Position numbers and translations under genes: made by a program. A stretch of 48,669 nt of DNA from Bacillota bacterium (GTDB lineage: Bacteria; Bacillota; Clostridia; Lachnospirales; Lachnospiraceae), in contig JAEWPQ010000294.1 of assembly GCA_023460575.1 (NCBI GenBank), positions 1 through 48,669 on the forward strand. Direction: 5' to 3'. Shown one piece after another: positions 15,554 to 23,424 of the stretch (position 1 is the first letter of the stretch; every line of letters starts with the position of its first letter). The notes beneath the pieces are model-generated. The model saw only the letters and a program-made list of their open reading frames with translations, searched no databases and was not told the DNA's origin.

Positions 15554-16292
15554 TAATATGGACAAACCTCTGATTCAGGTACAGAATCTTGGAAAAAAAT
15601 TTGGTGAGATGGAAGTGTTAAAAGACATTTCTGTTGATATTTACAAGGGTGATGTGGTTTGTGTCATCGGACCCTCCGGTTCGGGTAAAAGCACATTCCT
15701 ACGCTGCTTAAACAGGCTGGAAGAGCCCAGCGGCGGTCATATTCTTTTTGAAGGCGCGGATATCGTGGACAAGAAAACCGATATTGACAAGCACCGCCAG
15801 AAAATGGGAATGGTTTTCCAGCAGTTTAACTTATTCCCTCATATGACAATTTTAAAGAATTTAACTATTGCACCGGTAAAATTGCAGGGAAAAAGTGAAA
15901 AAGAAGCAAAAGAACAGGCTATAAAGCTTCTTCATAAGGTAGGTCTGGCAGACCGGGCAGATGCATATCCCAATCAGCTTTCCGGCGGGCAAAAGCAAAG
16001 AATTGCCATAGTCCGTGCTTTGTGTATGAATCCGGATGTTATGCTGTTTGATGAACCGACTTCTGCACTGGACCCCGAGATGGTAGGAGAAGTGCTGACC
16101 GTTATGCGGGAACTGGCTGATGAAAAGATGACCATGGTGGTTGTTACCCATGAGATGGGATTTGCCAGAGAGGTGGCGACCAGGGTCATGTTTATGGATG
16201 GCGGTTATTTTCTGGAGGAGAACGAGCCCGGAGAATTTTTTGCAAATCCAAAGAATGACAGACTGAAGCTGTTCTTAAGCAAGGTGCTTTAA
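15543..16292 (+). CDS. Polar amino-acid ABC transporter ATPase (GlnQ type)
   Basis: The GTG at 15543 is chosen because AGGAGG precedes it by 10 bases; the ATG at 15558 is too far from that site. The 249-residue ATPase has Walker A GPSGSGKST, the Q-loop in MVFQQFNLFPHMT, signature LSGGQKQR, Walker B VMLFDEPTSALDPE and the switch His in VVTHEMGFA. The spacing and sequence are those of the PAAT (GlnQ/HisP) group. It powers the preceding permease. A terminator follows. Confidence 0.95.
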   Translation: MSIDNMDKPLIQVQNLGKKFGEMEVLKDISVDIYKGDVVCVIGPSGSGKSTFLRCLNRLEEPSGGHILFEGADIVDKKTDIDKHRQKMGMVFQQFNLFPHMTILKNLTIAPVKLQGKSEKEAKEQAIKLLHKVGLADRADAYPNQLSGGQKQRIAIVRALCMNPDVMLFDEPTSALDPEMVGEVLTVMRELADEKMTMVVVTHEMGFAREVATRVMFMDGGYFLEENEPGEFFANPKNDRLKLFLSKVL

Positions 16293-16302
16293 AAGAATAA
16301 TA

Positions 16303-16352
16303 TGAAAAACCGGGGATCCTGTTATGATAGGATGGTCCCGGTCTTTTCATTT
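16303..16352 (+). terminator. Terminator of the amino-acid transporter operon
   Basis: Arms gaaaaaccgggg-atcct and aggat-ggtcccggtcttttc form an interrupted stem with an 8-nt loop, followed by a T-rich stretch. Confidence 0.75.
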
Positions 16353-16356
16353 TGGC

Positions 16357-16547
16357 ATTACTTACATTCATTTTTTCGTATTGTAAGTAATAATACATAG
16401 CAAAAACCACCCTGGTATACTTGGCGGTTACTTGGTGGCTTCGCTATCTCTTTAACAGGTCAACCCCTTGTGGGCGGCTGTTCCTTTTCTATGTTCACTG
16501 TATCATGACTATTTTATCTTGTCACGACTGACTTTAGTCAATTTCGC
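16357..16547. ncRNA. Structured non-coding stretch, possibly a type I toxin-antitoxin RNA remnant
   Basis: After the operon terminator comes a hairpin (attacttaca at 16357-16366 with tgtaagtaat at 16382-16391). It is followed by agcaaaaaccacc...ggtggcttcgct (arms about 12 nt with mismatches) that contains the direct repeat TACTTGG(C/T)GG, and then a stretch reading aacaggtcaaccccttgtgggcggctgttcc. I recall similar sequence beside putative holin-like toxin genes in clostridia. No intact toxin reading frame is present here; the minus strand offers only a short piece ending EQPPTRG. The assignment is tentative. Confidence 0.3.
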
Positions 16548-17042
16548 TCACAAAAGTTTTGCCATATAATATTCATCAGCCGCTATACCATCTACAATCA
16601 TGGAACGTTCTTTCTTCCCTTCGATGATAAATCCCATTTTTTCATACAAATGGCGTGCCTGCTCATTCTCAGCCATGACGGTCAGTTCCAGTCTTGTTAT
16701 GCTATTTTCTTTTGCCCACTGCTCCATTTTCTGAAAAAGCATTGTTCCATACCCATGTCCCCTGTATTCGTTTAAAATTCCAATGACCAGATAGGCACAG
16801 TGGCGGATTCTTCGCGGTTCTCCTCTGGAGGCTGAAAGAAAACCAGCCAAACCGCCCTCATTTTCCAGCAGAAGAAAAAGGGAACCGGATTTTTCCCACT
16901 GTTCGATTCTATGTTTCATATCATCAGCCGTTGCTGTCCGTTCGCCAGGTTCATACATCATAAAACTGGTTTCCGTATCCAGCTGCTTTAACATTTTTAT
17001 CAGCAGATCAGCATCTTCTGTTTTTACACTTCTTATCTTCAT
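16548..17042 (-). CDS. GNAT acetyltransferase
   Basis: The second of two close Met codons (17042) is preferred because AGGAG lies 9 bases upstream of it but only 3 bases upstream of the first (17048). The 164-residue protein has a complete GNAT core: IRSVKTEDAD at the N-terminus, the acetyl-CoA pyrophosphate-binding segment YRGHGYGTMLF (about residues 93-103), and the closing ENEQARHLYEKMGF motif. The substrate is unknown; the family modifies proteins, amines and antibiotics. It is divergent from hemA. Confidence 0.87.
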   Translation of the reverse strand: MKIRSVKTEDADLLIKMLKQLDTETSFMMYEPGERTATADDMKHRIEQWEKSGSLFLLLENEGGLAGFLSASRGEPRRIRHCAYLVIGILNEYRGHGYGTMLFQKMEQWAKENSITRLELTVMAENEQARHLYEKMGFIIEGKKERSMIVDGIAADEYYMAKLL

Positions 17043-17100
17043 ATGCATGTTCTCCTATTCAAAAGTATTTCTCTTATTATACATGGCATCTCAAAAAATG

Positions 17101-17125
17101 CAATCGGAGTTTTAACACTCCATTG
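17101..17125. promoter_or_regulatory. Inverted repeat overlapping the hemA -35 region
   Basis: CAAT-c-GGAGT and ACTCC-ATTG are complementary across a 6-nt loop and reach into the -35 box (TTGCCC). It could be an operator for the hem operon. On the minus strand the hairpin is followed by CATTTTTTG, so it could instead be an attenuating terminator in the leader of the divergent GNAT gene. Confidence 0.45.
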
Positions 17126-17151
17126 CCCTGTGTATGGGGTTGTGGTAGAAT
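17123..17151 (+). promoter_or_regulatory. Promoter of the hem operon
   Basis: TTGCCC (17123-17128), a 17-bp spacer and TAGAAT (17146-17151) lie 49 bases upstream of hemA. Confidence 0.55.
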
Positions 17152-17200
17152 AGGAACGTGGTTTTAATTACAAGGTTAAGAGAAGAAAGCTGGAAAGAAC

Positions 17201-18361
17201 ATGTATTGTATGAGTGTGAGCCATAAAAATGCTCCGGTGAATATCAGAGAAAAGTTTGCCTTCAGTACGAAAGAAAAGGTTGAATTAATAGACAGACTAT
17301 TGAATAAAGATTCTATAACAGGTGTAGTCGTGCTTTGTACCTGCAACCGCAGTGAAATCTATGTTTCGGGGTCAAAATATGCTATTGGTGAGCTCCAGCG
17401 GGAGGCTGCCGGTTTAAAGGGAGTGCGCCTTGGAGAGTTAATCAAGTATTTAAATGTATACAATGAAGAGAGTGCCATCCGTCATTTGTTTAAGGTTGCC
17501 TGTGGATTTGATTCCATGGTTTTAGGAGAAGATGAGATACTGGGACAGGTAAGAGAAGCTTATCAGTATTCCAAAGAAATTGGGGCTGCAGATTATGAGC
17601 TGAATGTGTTATTTCAAAAAGCAATGGCTGCAGCAAAACGGATTAAAACGGATACCAGACTCTCCAGAACCCCTCTTTCTATAGCAACACTTGTTGCGAA
17701 TGAAGTATTTCATTTAAACAGGGAGGGAGAGTACAAAGACGTAATGGTCATCGGCATGACCGGAAAGATGGGCAGCACCATAACCAAGAATCTGTTATGT
17801 AAGCCTGGAATCCGGGTGACGGGAACAGTGAGAACCCATTCCTCAGACCTGTTGCTGAAAGTGGACAGCGACCGGATCCGGGAAGTGGATTACAAAGAAC
17901 GTTACAAACATATAGATGATATGGATGTGGTGATCAGCGCAACGTCAGGACCTCACTATACTGTGACCAGAGAGGAACTGGACAAATGGATCAAGCCAGG
18001 AAAAGAGCGGCTTTTTATTGATGTAGCGGTTCCGGTTGATATGGACCCTGATATCAGGGAGATTCCCGGCCTCACTTTATATGACATTGATTATTTTGAA
18101 ACATTATCTAAGAACAATACAGAAATCAAGCTGAAAGAACTGGATTGTGCCAGAGAGATTATGGAAGAAGAACTGGATGGAGCGTTAAAGGAAGTTTTGT
18201 TTCACCCTTACATTTCTCAAATGGAAGAATTAAAAGAGGCATTGTCCGGAAAGAGGCTTGATACCCTTTTATACCGAATTCGGGATCATGTTACCAGTGA
18301 AGAGTTAAAGGTGGTGCTTCGTACTTTAGATGGCTTAAAGGACTGGATGAGGGAGGAGTGA
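17201..18361 (+). CDS. hemA: Glutamyl-tRNA reductase
   Basis: The 386-residue enzyme reduces glutamyl-tRNA-Glu to glutamate-1-semialdehyde with NADPH, the first step of C5 tetrapyrrole synthesis. Visible features are SVSHKNAPVNIREKF at the N-terminus, the catalytic cysteine C48 in LCTCNRSE (46-52), a substrate-site GFDSMVLGEDEILGQV segment, a nucleotide-binding region (about 180-300) with VMVIGMTGKMGSTI, and a C-terminal helical dimerisation region. It is somewhat shorter than enteric HemA (about 418) because the C-terminal domain is short. GGAAAG precedes the ATG. First gene of a five-gene operon. Confidence 0.95.
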   Translation: MYCMSVSHKNAPVNIREKFAFSTKEKVELIDRLLNKDSITGVVVLCTCNRSEIYVSGSKYAIGELQREAAGLKGVRLGELIKYLNVYNEESAIRHLFKVACGFDSMVLGEDEILGQVREAYQYSKEIGAADYELNVLFQKAMAAAKRIKTDTRLSRTPLSIATLVANEVFHLNREGEYKDVMVIGMTGKMGSTITKNLLCKPGIRVTGTVRTHSSDLLLKVDSDRIREVDYKERYKHIDDMDVVISATSGPHYTVTREELDKWIKPGKERLFIDVAVPVDMDPDIREIPGLTLYDIDYFETLSKNNTEIKLKELDCAREIMEEELDGALKEVLFHPYISQMEELKEALSGKRLDTLLYRIRDHVTSEELKVVLRTLDGLKDWMREE

Positions 18362-18363
18362 CA

Positions 18364-19005
18364 ATGGCTTATTTTCCGTTTTTTATAGAGCTTGAAGGAA
18401 AAAAGTGCCTGATTGCAGGCGGTGGTATGGTGGCTTATAGAAAGGCACTTGTGTTAAAGGACTTCGGGCCGGAAATTACCGTGGTTGCCGTGGAGATAAT
18501 TCCTGAGATGGAACAGCTTGCTTCCCGGTGTGGGAAAACCATGACTCTTATTAAGCGTGGATTTGAAGATAAGGATATTCAGGAGGCGGATTTTGTAATT
18601 GCCGCAACCTCAGATGAAGTACTGAACAGACACATATCTGTTTTTTGCAGGAGTCAGAAGATTCCTGTGAATGTGGTGGATGTACAGGAAGAATGCAGTT
18701 TTATTTTTCCGGCTTTGATTAAGGAGGAGGATATTGTAGTAGGGATATCCACAGGAGGCAGTTCTCCTACCATTGCCCAATACTTAAAAAAAAGGTTTAA
18801 AGAGGCAATTCCCTCAGGATTTGGAATGCTTGCCGGCCAGCTTGGCACGTACCGGGAGCTGGTAAAGGAAAAGGTACCCTCCCTTGCGGTCAGAACTGAG
18901 ATTTTTAAGACCATGGTAAAAGAGGGAATCAGGCAGGGCGGAGTATTTACCAGAGAGCAGGCCATAGAACTGATAGAAAGGAAACTTGGGGAACATGAAC
19001 AGTGA
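18364..19005 (+). CDS. Precorrin-2 dehydrogenase (siroheme synthase N-domain, SirC/CysG-N type)
   Basis: The ATG at 18364 lies 7 bases after GGGAGG and 2 bases after the hemA stop. The 213-residue protein has an NAD-binding fold (LEGKKCLIAGGGMVAYRKA, residues about 10-28) followed by a dimerisation/catalytic part with VNVVDVQEECSFIFPA and ISTGGSSPTIA, as in Met8p/CysG-N. It oxidises precorrin-2 to sirohydrochlorin with NAD+. A separate ferrochelatase domain is absent, although the small Met8-type fold can sometimes also insert iron. Its end overlaps hemC by 11 bases. Confidence 0.93.
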   Translation: MAYFPFFIELEGKKCLIAGGGMVAYRKALVLKDFGPEITVVAVEIIPEMEQLASRCGKTMTLIKRGFEDKDIQEADFVIAATSDEVLNRHISVFCRSQKIPVNVVDVQEECSFIFPALIKEEDIVVGISTGGSSPTIAQYLKKRFKEAIPSGFGMLAGQLGTYRELVKEKVPSLAVRTEIFKTMVKEGIRQGGVFTREQAIELIERKLGEHEQ

Positions 19006-19894
19006 TATAATACGCATAGGAACCAGAAAAAGTGCACTTGCTGTGGCCCAGACCCAGCTGGTTGCGGATGCTTTGATAAGAGTTTCTCCCGGGGTTACAG
19101 CCCAGATGGTGAAAAAGCAGACAGAAGGGGACCGGATACTCAATAAGCCGCTTTTGGAATTTGGCGGAAAAGGCGTGTTTGTAACAGAGTTTGAAGATGC
19201 GCTCCTGCAGGGAGAGATTGATTTAGCTGTTCACAGCGCAAAGGATCTTCCCATGGATTTAAAGGAGGGCCTTGGTATTGTGGCGGTTCCTGAGCGTGAG
19301 GATCCGAGAGATGTGCTGATCACCTTAAAAGACAGTGACTTAAATAAAAAAGATGAGATTATCATTGGTACTTCCAGCTTACGCAGAAGGATTCAGATCG
19401 AAGAGATCGGAAGTTCCTTATGGAAGGGGATTCCGGTACGGTGTGAGAATTTAAGAGGCAATGTACAGACACGCCTAAAGCGGCTTATGGAAGGGGATTT
19501 CGATGGAATTATCCTTGCAGCAGCAGGATTAAAGCGCCTGGGTATTCAGTCAGATCCTGCCTTTCATTACCATTATTTTGACTGTGAGACCATGATTCCG
19601 GCTGGAGGACAGGGTATTCTGGCTGTAGAAGGAAGATTGGGTATGGAGAACTGGCCGGAGATTTCGGCAATTGAGAATAAGGACGCCAGGTTATGCCTTA
19701 CCCTGGAGCGGAAGATATTGAAGCTTTTAAATGCAGGCTGTCATGAACCGGTGGGAGTTTATTCCCGTATAAAAGAAGGACAGATCGAGGTCTTTGGAAT
19801 CAGCAGGAAAGAGGACCAGGTTAAAAAAATCCATCTCCAGGGAAAAACAGAGGAACTGGACAGTCTGGCAGAACAGGCTGCAAAGAGACTTTAA
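18995..19894 (+). CDS. hemC: Porphobilinogen deaminase (hydroxymethylbilane synthase)
   Basis: The ATG at 18995 is chosen because the family start motif IRIGTRKSALAVAQ follows directly. The 299-residue enzyme polymerises four porphobilinogen units into hydroxymethylbilane. Conserved elements are GDRILNKPL, LAVHSAKDLPMDL, IIGTSSLRRR, NLRGNVQTRLKRL, AGGQGILAVEGR and the dipyrromethane-cofactor cysteine C249 in NAGCHEPVG. It overlaps the preceding gene by 11 bases and is followed 18 bases later by the cobA-hemD gene. Confidence 0.96.
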   Translation: MNSDIIRIGTRKSALAVAQTQLVADALIRVSPGVTAQMVKKQTEGDRILNKPLLEFGGKGVFVTEFEDALLQGEIDLAVHSAKDLPMDLKEGLGIVAVPEREDPRDVLITLKDSDLNKKDEIIIGTSSLRRRIQIEEIGSSLWKGIPVRCENLRGNVQTRLKRLMEGDFDGIILAAAGLKRLGIQSDPAFHYHYFDCETMIPAGGQGILAVEGRLGMENWPEISAIENKDARLCLTLERKILKLLNAGCHEPVGVYSRIKEGQIEVFGISRKEDQVKKIHLQGKTEELDSLAEQAAKRL

Positions 19895-19912
19895 TTGAAA
19901 ATGGAGGATGTC

Positions 19913-21430
19913 ATGAAGAAAAATGGAGTGGTATACTTAGTTGGTGCAGGACCGGGAGATCCAGGTCTCATTACCCAGAAAGGATTAAACCGGCTTGGAA
20001 GCTGCGATGCGCTGGTTTATGACTCCCTTGCTTCGGATTATTTCCTCGATGAGGTGCCGGACCATTGCAAAAAGATATATGTGGGAAAACGGGCAGGCGC
20101 CCATTCCATGAAACAGGAGGAGATTAATCGCCTCTTAGTGGAACTGGCAGAGGAAGGCTTAAACGTGGTACGTTTAAAAGGAGGAGATCCTTTTGTATTT
20201 GGACGGGGAGGAGAGGAGATTCTGGCACTTTCAGAAGCGGGTATCCCCTTTGAGGTGGTTCCCGGTGTGACCTCAGCGGTAGCAGCACTTTCCATGGCGG
20301 GGATTCCCGTAACACACAGAGCGGTGAGCCGGAGTTTTCATGTGATGACAGGACATACACTTTCTGATAATGGGACACTTCCTCCTGATTTTGATTCCTT
20401 CGCAAAGCTTTCCGGAACTCTGGTATTTTTAATGGGTCTTTCCAATCTTTCCCTGATTGTCCATGGACTCATTAAAAATGGAAAACCAGAGGACACACCG
20501 GCAGCCGTGATTGAAAATGGAACTCTTCCGGAACAGAGAACGGTGAGGGGAACTCTTGCAGATATTGAAAGCTGGGCAGAACAGGCAGAAATAAAAAGTC
20601 CTGCAATTATTGTGGCAGGAGATGTGGCAGCTCTGGATTTTTCCTCTACGTTAAGTCTGCCGTTAAAGGGCTGCCGGATCGGCATTACCGGAACAGAATC
20701 GTTTGCAGGAAGGCTTCGCCAGGAACTTTTAAAATTGGGAGGAATGACTGACCGTGTATTGACTTTATCCACTAAATCCTACCGATCCGGCGAGGCGATG
20801 AAGGAAGCATATAAAAAACTTAAGTCCTACTCCTGGCTGGTGTTTACCAGCGCCAATGCAGTGAGGGAATTTTTTAACGGGCTTTTTGAAGGCGGTTATG
20901 ATTTGCGTTCACTGGGAACCATAAGGTTTGCAGCAATTGGGAAAGGTACGGGAGATGAACTGCTTAAGGCCGGTTTTCATGCCGATTATATCCCTGACTG
21001 CTATCAGGTAAAGGATCTTGCAGAAGGATTAAGACCCCTGCTTACAAAAGAAGACCGGCTGCTTATTCCAAGGTCTGGAGGCGGATCACCGGAACTTAAC
21101 CGGGTTCTTGATGAAGCCGGGGTATTTTATGATGATATTGTGCTTTATGATGTGGCGTTAAAAAAAGGGGAACAGGAGAGTTTGGAAAAGGTATTGGCTC
21201 CCCTTCATTATTTAACATTTGCCAGTGCTTCGGGTGTAGATGCATTTTTCCAGGGAGCAAGAGAAAAAACCCTTTCCTTTCTTGCTTCTTTAAAGGTGGT
21301 CTGCATTGGCGATATCACTGCAAAGGCACTTGAACGGTATGGAAGAGAAGCAGATTTAATTGCACCGGTATACAGTATTTCAGGGCTGACAGAAGTCATT
21401 TGTCAGGACTGGTGCAGGGAAAAGGAGTAA
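19913..21430 (+). CDS. cobA-hemD: Fused uroporphyrinogen-III C-methyltransferase / uroporphyrinogen-III synthase
   Basis: The ATG at 19913 follows ATGGAGG by 5 bases. The 505-residue fusion has an SUMT/CobA domain at about residues 1-245 (VGAGPGDPGLITQKGL, YVGKRAGAH, VRLKGGDPFVFGRGGEE, VVPGVTSAVAALSMAGIPVTHR kept in family order) and a HemD-type synthase at about 250-505 (WLVFTSANAVREFF, LTFASASGVDAFF). The HemD half cyclises hydroxymethylbilane to uroporphyrinogen III; the CobA half methylates it with SAM to precorrin-2. This fusion is common in clostridia and channels flux to siroheme or cobamides rather than heme. Confidence 0.95.
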   Translation: MKKNGVVYLVGAGPGDPGLITQKGLNRLGSCDALVYDSLASDYFLDEVPDHCKKIYVGKRAGAHSMKQEEINRLLVELAEEGLNVVRLKGGDPFVFGRGGEEILALSEAGIPFEVVPGVTSAVAALSMAGIPVTHRAVSRSFHVMTGHTLSDNGTLPPDFDSFAKLSGTLVFLMGLSNLSLIVHGLIKNGKPEDTPAAVIENGTLPEQRTVRGTLADIESWAEQAEIKSPAIIVAGDVAALDFSSTLSLPLKGCRIGITGTESFAGRLRQELLKLGGMTDRVLTLSTKSYRSGEAMKEAYKKLKSYSWLVFTSANAVREFFNGLFEGGYDLRSLGTIRFAAIGKGTGDELLKAGFHADYIPDCYQVKDLAEGLRPLLTKEDRLLIPRSGGGSPELNRVLDEAGVFYDDIVLYDVALKKGEQESLEKVLAPLHYLTFASASGVDAFFQGAREKTLSFLASLKVVCIGDITAKALERYGREADLIAPVYSISGLTEVICQDWCREKE

Positions 21431-21436
21431 ATTACG

Positions 21437-22711
21437 ATGAACACAGAAGAGTCAAAAAAACTATTTGAAGAGTCTGGAAACTGTTTTCCAGGCGGGGTCA
21501 ACAGCCCTGTAAGAGCCTTTGGTTCTGTAGGAGGAGTTCCCGTTTTTATTAAAAAAGCAGAAGGATCCCATATCTTTGATGAAGATGGAAATGAATATAT
21601 TGATTATGTGAATTCCTGGGGGCCCTGTATTCTGGGGCATGCATATAAGCCCGTGGTAGAAGCAGTCAGAGAGGCCTGTCTTTCCGGTTTGTCCTATGGT
21701 GCACCTACGAGAAGAGAGCTGGAGCTTGGAAAGCTGATCACACAATGCATTCCTTCCATGGAAATGATGAGAATGGTCAGCTCCGGAACGGAAGCTGTGA
21801 TGAGCGCCATTCGTGCTGCAAGGGGTTTTACGGGAAGAGATAAGATCATTAAATTTAAGGGGTGCTATCACGGACATTCCGATGGACTTCTGGTAAAGGC
21901 AGGTTCCGGAGCCCTGACAGGCAGCGCGCCGGACAGTGCAGGTGTGCCTGAGTCCTATACGAAGCACACGCTGTTAGCTGGTTACAATCAGGAAGATACG
22001 GTAGAAGTGCTGTTTCGTCAGTATCCCGGGGAGATCGCTGCCATTGTGGTGGAGCCTGTTGCAGCTAATATGGGGCTGGTTGTTCCAAAACCTGGTTTTC
22101 TTGAATTTCTAAGAGATATTTCAACCAGGTATGGAGCCCTTTTAATATTTGACGAGGTGATTACTGGTTTCCGTATGGCGCTTGGGGGCGCACAGGAATA
22201 TTATAAGGTGAAACCTGATCTAACTACTCTTGGTAAAATTGCGGGAGGCGGCATGCCTATGGGGGTTTACGGCGGACGTAAGGAAATTATGGAAGTTGTA
22301 TCGCCTCTTGGAAAGGTATATCAGGCAGGAACACTGTCGGGAAATCCCATTGCAACTGCGGCAGGAATTGCAACTGTGAAAGCCCTGATGGAACGGCCGG
22401 ATCTCTATTCCTCTCTTGAGAAAAAAGCGGATACACTGGTGCAGACTTTAAAAGAGGTACTTCCAAAGGCACAGGTTAACCAGGCGGGTTCCTTATTCAG
22501 CGTATTTTTTGCGGAACATCCGGTGGTGGATTATGAATCTGCTTTAAAATCGGATACGCGTATGTATGCAACGTATTTTCATTATCTCCTTGAGCATGGA
22601 ATATACACAGCGCCCTCTCAGTTTGAGATTCTGTTTTTATCAGCTGCACATACTCAGGAAGATTTGGACGAGACTAAGAGAATTATGAAAGAAGCGGCGG
22701 CAAATTTATAA
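21437..22711 (+). CDS. hemL: Glutamate-1-semialdehyde 2,1-aminomutase
   Basis: The 424-residue PLP enzyme converts glutamate-1-semialdehyde to 5-aminolevulinate. Hallmarks are GGVNSPVRAFGSVGG near the N-terminus, SSGTEAVMSAIRAARG, the YHGHSDGLLVKAGSGA segment, LIFDEVITGFR, and the PLP lysine K267 in TLGKIAGGGMPMG. AAGGAG precedes the ATG; the gap from cobA-hemD is 6 bases. In related genomes hemB usually sits between cobA-hemD and hemL, but here it does not. A terminator follows, so this is the last gene of the operon. Confidence 0.96.
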   Translation: MNTEESKKLFEESGNCFPGGVNSPVRAFGSVGGVPVFIKKAEGSHIFDEDGNEYIDYVNSWGPCILGHAYKPVVEAVREACLSGLSYGAPTRRELELGKLITQCIPSMEMMRMVSSGTEAVMSAIRAARGFTGRDKIIKFKGCYHGHSDGLLVKAGSGALTGSAPDSAGVPESYTKHTLLAGYNQEDTVEVLFRQYPGEIAAIVVEPVAANMGLVVPKPGFLEFLRDISTRYGALLIFDEVITGFRMALGGAQEYYKVKPDLTTLGKIAGGGMPMGVYGGRKEIMEVVSPLGKVYQAGTLSGNPIATAAGIATVKALMERPDLYSSLEKKADTLVQTLKEVLPKAQVNQAGSLFSVFFAEHPVVDYESALKSDTRMYATYFHYLLEHGIYTAPSQFEILFLSAAHTQEDLDETKRIMKEAAANL

Positions 22712-22720
22712 TCGGAAATG

Positions 22721-22766
22721 CATGGAGGATGTTGCAGAAATTTATCTGTACCATCCTCATTTTTTA
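22721..22766 (+). terminator. Terminator of the hem operon
   Basis: An interrupted stem (aggatg...gcag with ctgtaccatcct) has a loop of about 9 nt and is followed by TCATTTTTTATT. Confidence 0.75.
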
Positions 22767-22881
22767 TTATAAAAGAAGAAGTATAAATTCTAAAAGAATA
22801 ATAAATTGTATTAACATTTACCGGAATCTATTGATAAATGCAAGGTTTTAGTATATTTTATTGATATAGGAGGCGAAATAT

Positions 22882-23424
22882 ATGGACTATTTAGTTGTGT
22901 ATACAAGTAAAACCGGAAACACTCAGAAGGTAGCCATGAAGATTTTCGAAGCGCTTCCGGGAAAATCAAAGGATATTGTTAATCTGGAGGAGTACCATGG
23001 AGAAGAAGCAGATACGTATTTTGTAGGATTCTGGAACAACAGGGGAATATGTACAACAGAAGTGATTGATTTCCTCTCCGACCTCCATGACAAAAAGATC
23101 GCTTTGTTTGGTACCTGCGGAATATTTGAAAATAAAGAATATTTAAAGCAGGTGGAAAAGCAGGTTTCTGTTTTTCTGCCGGAAGATAGTGAGTACCTGG
23201 GATGCTTTTTATGCGGAGGTAAGATGGGACCTAAAGTTCTGGAGAAGTGCAGACAGATGCGGGCACAGCATGATACGCCCCAGATCAGGGAGATGATAGC
23301 AGCCTATGAAGATGCCATGCTCCATCCCAATAAAGAAGATTTAGATCAGGCATGTGTTTTTACGGAATCGGTATTAAACCGGATTCAAAAGAAAAAGGAG
23401 GAGCGCGATGGGATTAAAAGATGA
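22882..23424 (+). CDS. Flavodoxin-family protein (Flavodoxin_3 type)
   Basis: The 180-residue protein has an N-terminal FMN phosphate-binding loop YTSKTGNTQKVA (residues 7-18), a GFWNNRGICTTEV segment at the second FMN loop, and KKIALFGTCGIFENKEY around the third strand. The last 60 residues are helical. It belongs with the Flavodoxin_3 group that includes BilS-like proteins, but no bilirubin-reductase gene is adjacent, so that name is not applied. It probably carries electrons or reduces a small substrate in the cytoplasm. AGGAGG precedes the ATG. Its 3' end overlaps ftsH by 17 bases. Confidence 0.82.
   Translation: MDYLVVYTSKTGNTQKVAMKIFEALPGKSKDIVNLEEYHGEEADTYFVGFWNNRGICTTEVIDFLSDLHDKKIALFGTCGIFENKEYLKQVEKQVSVFLPEDSEYLGCFLCGGKMGPKVLEKCRQMRAQHDTPQIREMIAAYEDAMLHPNKEDLDQACVFTESVLNRIQKKKEERDGIKR

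Noticed and set aside
22882..23424. Calling the flavodoxin BilS
   Set aside because: No bilirubin reductase gene is adjacent, and family resemblance alone is not enough.
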